Assembly (NCBI GenBank): GCA_040507005.1
Contig: JBEVVS010000034.1
Location: 1-15,933 of the forward strand
DNA from: Thiodiazotropha sp040507005
GTDB lineage: Bacteria > Pseudomonadota > Gammaproteobacteria > Chromatiales > Chromatiaceae
Direction of reading: 5' to 3'
Length of the DNA: 15,933 bases
Part shown: positions 1-5,146 of the stretch, piece by piece
How positions within the stretch are numbered: position 1 is the stretch's first letter
Layout: each line of letters starts with the position of its first letter
The notes under the pieces: generated by a model
Databases searched by the model: none
What the model saw: the letters and a program-made list of their open reading frames with translations, nothing else
What the model was told of the DNA's origin: nothing
Position numbers and translations under genes: made by a program

Positions 1-936
1 GATGGTGTTCATCAGGTTCAAACGAGCCATGGAACCGACAGCAGGTGCTGTGGTGTAGAGAATGGCGATGAAGACCAGTGCCCAACCGGCCGAGGAACGG
101 GCGTCCTTGACCTTAGGTACGGTAAAGAAACGGATGATAACGTGGGGCAGGCCCGCGGTACCGATCATCAGAGAGAGGGTATAGACAAACATGTTCAGTT
201 TGCTGCCCATCACCTGCGTCGTGTATTGATTGAAGCCAAGATCGGTGACCACTTGATCCAAGCGATCCATCATGTAGGTACCTGAACCATCCGCCATGGC
301 GCTACCGATTCCCAGTTGGGGAATAGGGTTGCCGGTGATGTTCAGGGAGATGAAGATCGCAGGTACCGTATAGGCGAAGATCAATACGCAGTACTGAGCG
401 ATCTGGGTGTAGGTGATACCCTTCATGCCGCCCATAACCGCATAGATGAATACGATGCCCATGCCGATGTAGAGGCCGGTGTCGTATTCAGTCTCGAGAA
501 AACGAGAGAAGGCGACGCCGATACCCTTCATCTGACCGATTACATAGGTAATCGATGCGATGATCAGGCAGATGACCGCAACGATACGCGCAGTACGCGA
601 ATAGTATCGATCGCCGATGAACTCGGGTACGGTGAACTTGCCGAACTTACGCAGATAGGGAGCAAGCAGCAGTGCCAGGAGCACGTAGCCGCCGGTCCAA
701 CCCATCAGGAAGACGGAAGCACCATAGCCGTTGAACGCGATCAAACCGGCCATCGAGATAAAAGAAGCCGCGGACATCCAATCAGCAGCGGTTGCCATAC
801 CGTTGGCGACGGGGTGAACCCCTCGGCCAGCCGCATAGAACTCACCGGTTGTTCCCGCACGTGCCCAGAAGGCGATACCGATGTAGAGGGCGAAAGTGGC
901 GCCCACTACGATATAGGTTAATGTTTGCAGATCCAT
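1..936 (-). CDS. Sodium:solute symporter, VC_2705 type (partial, 3' end outside window)
   Basis: The 312 codons read without a stop from the ATG at 936 to the window edge; the C-terminal part lies beyond position 1. The protein is a polytopic inner-membrane transporter of the SSF family. Recognisable stretches are the N-terminal helix after MDLQTLTY, the AAGRGVHPVANGMATAADWMS segment split over helices 1-2, and the SSF signature region around GGMKGITYTQIAQYC (about residues 165-180). It resembles the acetate/lactate-permease-like branch called VC_2705, which is normally encoded directly after a DUF4212 protein, as here (16-nt gap). The substrate is not visible from sequence; a short-chain organic acid such as acetate is the usual guess, taken up with Na+. 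A GGGGGA stretch about 9 nt before the ATG can serve as ribosome binding site. Family certain, substrate uncertain. Confidence 0.9.
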   Translation of the reverse strand, partial: MDLQTLTYIVVGATFALYIGIAFWARAGTTGEFYAAGRGVHPVANGMATAADWMSAASFISMAGLIAFNGYGASVFLMGWTGGYVLLALLLAPYLRKFGKFTVPEFIGDRYYSRTARIVAVICLIIASITYVIGQMKGIGVAFSRFLETEYDTGLYIGMGIVFIYAVMGGMKGITYTQIAQYCVLIFAYTVPAIFISLNITGNPIPQLGIGSAMADGSGTYMMDRLDQVVTDLGFNQYTTQVMGSKLNMFVYTLSLMIGTAGLPHVIIRFFTVPKVKDARSSAGWALVFIAILYTTAPAVGSMARLNLMNTI

Positions 937-952
937 GAGTCAGTTTCCCCCA

Positions 953-1207
953 TTAGTCCTCATGGACGTCAAATTCGACATCCAGAGCATTCATGCGTTT
1001 AGCGTAGACGTAGATCAGCACCAGAAAGGTATAGATCGAGCCGTTCTGAGCAAACCAGAATCCCAATCCGACGCCGCCGATCTTAATGGTATTAAGCGGT
1101 TCCACTAAGATGATGCCGAATAGGAACGAGCAGATAAACCAAATCGCCAGCAAGATGCTTACTAGGCGAATATTGGCTTTCCAATACTGTTCAGCAGTTT
1201 TATTCAT
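953..1207 (-). CDS. DUF4212 small membrane protein, symporter partner
   Basis: This 84-residue protein has two predicted membrane helices, roughly residues 13-37 and 50-69, with the motif Y-W-K-A-N near the N-terminus and a short acidic tail. It matches the DUF4212 family (a small putative solute-symporter subunit), which is found immediately upstream of VC_2705-type SSF symporters. Here the symporter ATG follows 16 nt after the stop, so the two are surely cotranscribed. The role is inferred to be an accessory subunit of the transporter; no biochemical function can be read from sequence. The start at 1207 is preceded by a GGAG about 10 nt upstream (1218-1221). An overlapping ATG at 1212 is out of frame. 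Confidence 0.9.
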   Translation of the reverse strand: MNKTAEQYWKANIRLVSILLAIWFICSFLFGIILVEPLNTIKIGGVGLGFWFAQNGSIYTFLVLIYVYAKRMNALDVEFDVHED

Positions 1208-1320
1208 GTCATGATCACTCCGCCGTATAAATAAGTTCTTTCATGTAAAAAGTGTTTGCCACTTGTCATGACTCCTGTCAGTTATCGAGTGAAGCGAGAT
1301 GATCCATCCCTGAAGTGAAC

Positions 1321-1412
1321 AAACAACGGGTTGTGTTACCGCACAATTAGCGTTCACACACTGCACTATTTTGTGGCGCAAAGTGTGATATTGTCAAACA
1401 AAACAACGGGTT
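1321..1412. repeat. Pair of 12-bp direct repeats, AAACAACGGGTT, 80 bp apart
   Basis: Exact copies of AAACAACGGGTT occur at 1321-1332 and 1401-1412. The first runs into TTGTG-N6-CACAA (1331-1346), a small inverted repeat that contains a TGTTAC half-site (1334-1339). The repeats sit 115-205 bp upstream of the DUF4212 start. They could be regulator sites for the symporter operon; no known consensus is recognised. Confidence 0.5.
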
Positions 1413-1447
1413 AAGCGTGTATTGAGCTTGTTGCATGGCAGCATATG

Positions 1448-1464
1448 TGTTACCTTGAGTAACA
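1448..1464. promoter_or_regulatory. Candidate CbrB-type operator TGTTAC-N5-GTAACA
   Basis: The sequence is TGTTACCTTGAGTAACA, two perfect 6-bp inverted half-sites with a 5-bp spacer. It is almost the same as the dyad at 8302-8318 in front of the cbrA operon (TGTTACCTTAGGTAACA; the two differ only in the spacer). The 17-bp layout with half-sites one helical turn apart is usual for NtrC-family regulators. It lies about 240 bp upstream of DUF4212 and 280 bp upstream of the TerB-like gene, so either could be the target. Confidence 0.6.
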
Positions 1465-1502
1465 TCTCTGCGGGCGTGATGTAACCTAAAGAATCGCTGT
1501 GC

Positions 1503-1530
1503 GTTTCCATCGGTAAGAAACTTTTTTTTT
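1503..1530 (+). terminator. Possible intrinsic terminator, short stem plus T9
   Basis: GTTTC (1503-1507) pairs with GAAAC (1517-1521) across a 9-nt loop, followed directly by nine T residues (1522-1530). The stem is short and AT-rich, so this is weak. No plus-strand gene precedes it in the window, so if real it would end an unannotated transcript. Confidence 0.35.
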
Positions 1531-1577
1531 CCTCGATAATTCACGGGGCAGTAAAAAATCCCTAATCGATGTCATAA

Positions 1578-1716
1578 GATCAGGCATCGGGATGGATAGG
1601 GGATTGGCGCTAAAGATGCTTTTACCCGCTCGTGATAGCATAATCCCCATCTGATCCGTGACCTGCCTGGTGAGGGATGCGCTAGGCGTCAGCGAGATGT
1701 AAAAAACACGGATCAG
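1578..1716 (+). other. Nested and competing inverted repeats, possible structured leader
   Basis: CTGATCCGTG (1651-1660) is perfectly complementary to CACGGATCAG (1707-1716). Upstream, GGGGATT (1599-1605) pairs with AATCCCC (1642-1648), and with one bulge the stem extends to 1594/1652. A third copy, GATCAG at 1578-1583, could pair with the same CTGATC at 1651-1656. The segment ends 30 nt before the TerB-like start, so it would form the 5' leader of that mRNA if transcription starts upstream. Confidence 0.45.
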
Positions 1717-1745
1717 CCAGTGTGAGCTTTATTTGGTATACCCCG

Positions 1746-2204
1746 ATGATCAAGGCAATCAAAGACTTCTTCGATAGTTACCTCATCCCGGACGTTGAAG
1801 AGAACAGTGAACAGTTGCAGCAATCCATTCAATTGGCAGTGGCAGTATTGTTGATCGAGATTGCCGAGGCCGATTACGAAGATGCTCCCCAGGAGCGGCA
1901 AGCGATTCTAAATGCCATACAAAAACAGTTTGGTTTAAACAGGGTATCGGCTGAACAACTGATTGCATTGGCCAATCAGGAGCATGATGAGTCCACCGAC
2001 TATTATCAGTTTACCCGCCTGATCAACGATCACTATACGGCGGAACAGAAGGTCAAGGTGGTGGAGGCATTCTGGCGGGTAGCCTTCGCCGACCAGGAAC
2101 TGCACCATTACGAAGAGCATGTCATCCGCCGGCTGGCAGATTTAATTCACGTGTCACATATGGATTTCATTGCGGCAAAACATAGAGTTATGAACTCTTC
2201 TTAA
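1746..2204 (+). CDS. TerB-like protein (tellurite-resistance TerB / DjlA-type domain)
   Basis: The 152 residues form a mainly helical soluble protein. The N-terminus MIKAIKDFFDSYL and the stretch LAVAVLLIEIAEADYEDAPQER (about residues 33-54) fit the TerB fold, in which acidic residues (E40, D43, E46, D47 region) can hold a metal ion. A second half, VVEAFWRVAFADQELHHYEEHVIRRLADL, repeats the same pattern as expected for TerB. I chose the ATG at 1746 because family members begin MIKAIK; an in-frame GTG at 1722 would add eight residues. No strong ribosome site precedes either start. Function is unknown; TerB domains are linked to metal or envelope stress, but nothing here points to a tellurite operon. 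Confidence 0.8.
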   Translation: MIKAIKDFFDSYLIPDVEENSEQLQQSIQLAVAVLLIEIAEADYEDAPQERQAILNAIQKQFGLNRVSAEQLIALANQEHDESTDYYQFTRLINDHYTAEQKVKVVEAFWRVAFADQELHHYEEHVIRRLADLIHVSHMDFIAAKHRVMNSS

Positions 2205-2266
2205 AGCTAGAGTAATAAACTGACCTCCATTGATGACTCCATTTCCTAATTGGCTTTGCCGGTTCA

Positions 2267-2275
2267 TGGTATATT
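2267..2275 (+). promoter_or_regulatory. Possible extended -10 promoter for the REC-PAS-GGDEF gene
   Basis: TGG-TATATT matches an extended -10 element (TGn-TATAAT, 5 of 6). The -35 position (TAATTG, 2247-2252) is poor. Transcription would start near 2282, about 22 nt before the ATG. The 100-nt gap after the TerB-like gene leaves room for a separate promoter. Confidence 0.35.
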
Positions 2276-2304
2276 CCTACTGGTGAACTGATGTTGGTTG
2301 TCTG

Positions 2305-3714
2305 ATGGAAGCAACACCCATGCAAAAAAAAGAAGATTCTAAGAACCCTAAATCATCCCTCAAAGGGCGCCTTTTGATCGTCGATGACGAGTCCCGTCAT
2401 GCAGATAGTTTGGCCATGATGGTGGCTAGCTGGGGATACGATGTCCACACCGCTGAAGATGGGGCCAAGGCTGCGGGTCTCTTGATATCCAAGCCCTTCG
2501 ATGTAGTGCTGTTGGATCTGCACATGCCAGTGGCCGATGGCTATAAGGTGATGGATTTCATTCAAAAACGCGGTTTGAAGACACGTATCATCACCGTTTC
2601 CGGTGATCCCTCAATGGATGATGCCATCAAGTCTCTTAAGAAGGGGGCGGATAATTTTATTCGCAAGCCGGTGACACCGGTCGACTTGCTCAAGGCGATA
2701 GACGAGAGCCTGAGAAAGAAGGTCAAGGAGGAGCAGCGGCAAGGGGTCAAGCGCAAGATCGAGATCAAAAGCAGCCTGCATCGCATGATGTTTGATGTGG
2801 CGCCCAACATGCAGTTTCTACTCGATATCAAGGGTAATTTTCGCATGGTGAACACGGTCTTTACCAAGGTAACCGGTTATTCAAAGCAGGAGATATTGGG
2901 CCAGCACTGGAGTTCATTGGTGGAGGGTGACCAAATCGATCGAATGCACCATGTCTTCGAAGAGCGCCGTACCGCACCGGACAGGTTCCCGGAGGTTGAA
3001 CTCAGGATGCGCTGTAAAGAATCTGATCAGCAGCAACAGGGTAGAAAACCGAGAACCATTCTGGTGGCTCTGCAATCCAGGAGGCTCTACACCCATCAGG
3101 GGGAAAAACGGGTGTTTTTCGGCACCTACGGGGTTGCCCGGGACATTACCCAATACAACAAGATAGAAGAACTTAACAAGTATCAGGAATTCCATGACGA
3201 TTTGACCGGCCTGCCCAACCGGGTGTTGTTTGAGGACTATCTCAGCTTTGCCCTGACACAGGCCAAACAGGACAATACGCCTCTCTCTCTGTTGCATGTG
3301 GTGTTGGTGGATTTAAAGCAGGTTAATGAGCGCTACGGGCATGTGGTGGGGGATGAATGTCTGAAGACCATTTCCGCCCGACTCAAGCGTCAGGTTCGCA
3401 AGGGCGATATCCTTTCCCGTATTGACGGCAGTGAGTTCGCACTCCTATTGCCCCATATACAGGACGAAAAGTCGGTCATTCATATTTCGGAAAAACTGCG
3501 TATCGGGCTCTCTAATCCGATTGAGGTCAATGGTCGGAATATAACCCTCGATCTGACCATAGGATCCTCGGTCTTTCCGAAAGATGGTGAGAGCAGCGAC
3601 GATCTGCTGCGACATGCCCAGACCAGTCATGGTTTCCACCCGCTTTCCAAGCAGCGTCATCTGCTGCAGACATCGAACTGGATCAAGCTGATAAAGTCCC
3701 AGCCCGAGCTTTGA
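2305..3714 (+). CDS. Response regulator with REC, PAS and degenerate GGDEF domain
   Basis: This 469-residue protein has three domains. REC spans about 22-135, with acidic D27/D28, phosphoacceptor D71 in LLDLHMP and K121 in RKP. PAS spans about 158-285 and ends in GVARDIT. GGDEF spans about 297-440 and starts at HDDLTGLPNR. The catalytic signature reads DGSEF (374-378) instead of GGDEF: the first Gly and the catalytic Asp are changed, so cyclase activity is unlikely. The inhibitory c-di-GMP site RxxD is intact as R365-K-G-D368, exactly five residues before the signature. The usual C-terminal end of GGDEF domains (ALYxAKxxGRN) is replaced by an unrelated tail, and the other two frames do not restore it. 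The inferred role is a phosphorylation-controlled c-di-GMP receptor rather than a synthase. An alternative start is ATG 2320. No dedicated kinase or EAL domain lies beside it. Confidence 0.88.
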   Translation: MEATPMQKKEDSKNPKSSLKGRLLIVDDESRHADSLAMMVASWGYDVHTAEDGAKAAGLLISKPFDVVLLDLHMPVADGYKVMDFIQKRGLKTRIITVSGDPSMDDAIKSLKKGADNFIRKPVTPVDLLKAIDESLRKKVKEEQRQGVKRKIEIKSSLHRMMFDVAPNMQFLLDIKGNFRMVNTVFTKVTGYSKQEILGQHWSSLVEGDQIDRMHHVFEERRTAPDRFPEVELRMRCKESDQQQQGRKPRTILVALQSRRLYTHQGEKRVFFGTYGVARDITQYNKIEELNKYQEFHDDLTGLPNRVLFEDYLSFALTQAKQDNTPLSLLHVVLVDLKQVNERYGHVVGDECLKTISARLKRQVRKGDILSRIDGSEFALLLPHIQDEKSVIHISEKLRIGLSNPIEVNGRNITLDLTIGSSVFPKDGESSDDLLRHAQTSHGFHPLSKQRHLLQTSNWIKLIKSQPEL

Positions 3715-3741
3715 TTCACAGATCCCCGTCCCGGATGCCAG

Positions 3742-3765
3742 CTTCCCATGCGCCAGCATGGGAAG
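3742..3765. terminator. Perfect 10-bp hairpin between convergent genes
   Basis: CTTCCCATGC (3742-3751) and GCATGGGAAG (3756-3765) form a perfect stem with a 4-nt loop, GCCA. There is no T-run on either side. It lies between the 3' ends of the GGDEF gene and cbrB and could act on either transcript, as a processing or stability element or a weak terminator. Confidence 0.5.
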
Positions 3766-3780
3766 GATAGATTGATTCAG

Positions 3781-3820
3781 CCGCAAATTTTCGTCCATTT
3801 GCGGTTTATCCTTATTTCTT
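3781..3820 (+). terminator. Rho-independent terminator of the GGDEF gene
   Basis: CCGCAAAT (3781-3788) pairs with ATTTGCGG (3797-3804) around an 8-nt loop and is followed on the plus strand by the T-rich TTTATCCTTATTTCTT. The T-rich tail overlaps the end of cbrB on the other strand. It sits 67 nt after the plus-strand stop codon. Confidence 0.6.
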
Positions 3821-5146
3821 GCCCTTCTTCTCCCGCGGGATGCCAAACCGCTGACGCCGTTCCCAAAGGGCCTTGCGACTGATGCCGAGTTGCTTGGCGA
3901 GTTCTGTTTCGGTCATATGATCCTGGTTGTCGAGCACAAAATGGCGGAAATACTCCTCGAGGGAGAGATTGTCGGTGGGATTTTCGCTGTTTAAACGTTT
4001 GGTGGTGATATGGTGATCGATGGCCAGTAGCTGCGGGGTGATATGCTCGCCCTCACAGAGGATGACCGCCCGTTCGATAGTGTTGGCCAGCTCCCTGACA
4101 TTACCGGGCCAATGGTAGCGTCGAATGGCTTCGAGGGCGCTTCTGCTGAGATTTAGGGAGGGACGATTGAGCTGACGGCAATATTTGGCGAGGAGGAATT
4201 TTGCCAAGGATTTGATATCACTGCCCCGCTCCCGCAAGGGGGGGAGGGTCATTTCAACCACGCGCAGGCGGAAATAGAGATCGCTTCTGAAGGTCTGTTG
4301 CTGGACCAGTTTACGAATATCCTGGTGGGTGGCGGCAATAATCCGGATATTGGGACCGCTGTTCGTCGCGTCCTGCTGAATGGCATAGTTATCACCCTGC
4401 AATACCCTTAGCAGGCGGGCTTGTGCGGCCTTGGAGAGTTCGCCAACCTCATCCATAAAGAGTGTTCCGCCATGGGCCTTGGCAAGCAATCCCGCCCGCT
4501 TGGTTTCACTCTCATTCTGATGACCGAACAACTCGAGCTCCACCTGATTTTCCGGTACTGCGGCACAGTTGAAAACGATAAATGGTGATTGGCTGCGTTG
4601 ACTCTTTTCATGTAACGCCCGTGCCACCAGTTCTTTTCCCGTCCCCGACTCCCCGAGAATCAAGACCGTTGCGTCTGTGGGTGCAACCTTGTCGATGCGT
4701 CTGAAGACATCGATCATTGCCTGGCATTCCCCAACCATTCCACGCACCGGATAGCTCTTTTCCACCTCCGATTTGAGAGACTCCTGCTGACGCAACTGAC
4801 GATCTTGTTTAATGACACGTTCCACGACCATCAACAATTCGTCGTGGTCGAAGGGTTTGGCGATATAATCGATGGCCCCCCGTTTCATCGCATCCACTGC
4901 AGATCGAATACTTGCATAGCTGGTCATGATCAGCACCGGTACCGGCGCGGCTACCTCGATGATTTGGGTGCCGGGTGCACCGGGTAATCTGATATCACTG
5001 AGAATCAGATCGTAGGAGGCGAGGGGGTGTGACTGCGCCTCTTCCACCGAACCCGCTTCCGTGACTTCATAACCGTTGCGTTCGAGAAGACGCTTCACCG
5101 CCCGGCGGATGACTTCCTCGTCTTCAATTATGAGTATCTGATTCAT
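3812..5146 (-). CDS. cbrB: CbrB-type NtrC-family response regulator lacking the GAFTGA loop
   Basis: This 444-residue regulator pairs with the kinase encoded just upstream (ATGA overlap, GGAG site 5 nt before the ATG). The receiver (1-115) has D51 and K97, plus RLPGAPGT and DYIAKPFDHDE, which I recognise from CbrB. The AAA+ domain (about 135-365) keeps Walker A GESGTGKE (165-172), Walker B TLFMDE (228-233), sensor I AATHQD, candidate arginine fingers R287/R293 and sensor II WPGNVREL. The C-terminal Fis-type helix-turn-helix (about 394-437) contains HMTETELAKQLGISRK and WERRQR. The loop that contacts sigma-54 is missing: after ELFGH (205-209) the sequence reads QNESETKRAGLL, about four residues shorter than usual and without GAFTGA. 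The following pre-sensor-I insertion is also atypical. It probably still binds DNA and may hydrolyse ATP, but is unlikely to activate sigma-54 promoters in the standard way. Confidence 0.9.
   Translation of the reverse strand: MNQILIIEDEEVIRRAVKRLLERNGYEVTEAGSVEEAQSHPLASYDLILSDIRLPGAPGTQIIEVAAPVPVLIMTSYASIRSAVDAMKRGAIDYIAKPFDHDELLMVVERVIKQDRQLRQQESLKSEVEKSYPVRGMVGECQAMIDVFRRIDKVAPTDATVLILGESGTGKELVARALHEKSQRSQSPFIVFNCAAVPENQVELELFGHQNESETKRAGLLAKAHGGTLFMDEVGELSKAAQARLLRVLQGDNYAIQQDATNSGPNIRIIAATHQDIRKLVQQQTFRSDLYFRLRVVEMTLPPLRERGSDIKSLAKFLLAKYCRQLNRPSLNLSRSALEAIRRYHWPGNVRELANTIERAVILCEGEHITPQLLAIDHHITTKRLNSENPTDNLSLEEYFRHFVLDNQDHMTETELAKQLGISRKALWERRQRFGIPREKKGKK

Larger units (their letters stand above)
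1208..1745. other. 538-bp gene-free regulatory interval
   Basis: This interval lies between the divergent DUF4212 and TerB-like genes. I see no convincing gene; a 65-codon minus-strand reading frame at 1347-1544 has no family resemblance. It holds two 12-bp direct repeats 80 bp apart (1321, 1401), a TGTTAC-N5-GTAACA dyad (1448-1464), a hairpin with a T9 run (1503-1530) and nested inverted repeats (1578-1716). These are listed separately. Confidence 0.6.

Noticed and set aside
316..921. 201-codon plus-strand open frame
   Set aside because: Antisense to the symporter, whose own frame is recognisable throughout; composition is unlike a real protein.
1246..1261. Sigma-54-like promoter upstream of DUF4212 (minus strand, TGGCA followed by TTTTTA)
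   Set aside because: The -24 GG is present but the essential -12 GC reads TT.
1331..1346. CRP-like site TTGTG-N6-CACAA
   Set aside because: TGTG and CACA are separated by 6 bp rather than the 8 bp of a CRP site.
1347..1544. 65-codon minus-strand open frame in the intergenic gap
   Set aside because: No family resemblance, no ribosome site, and it runs through the dyad and the T-run hairpin.
3601..3714. Frameshift at the end of the GGDEF protein
   Set aside because: Neither other frame restores the canonical ALYxAKxxGRN ending, so a diverged tail is more likely than a simple frameshift.
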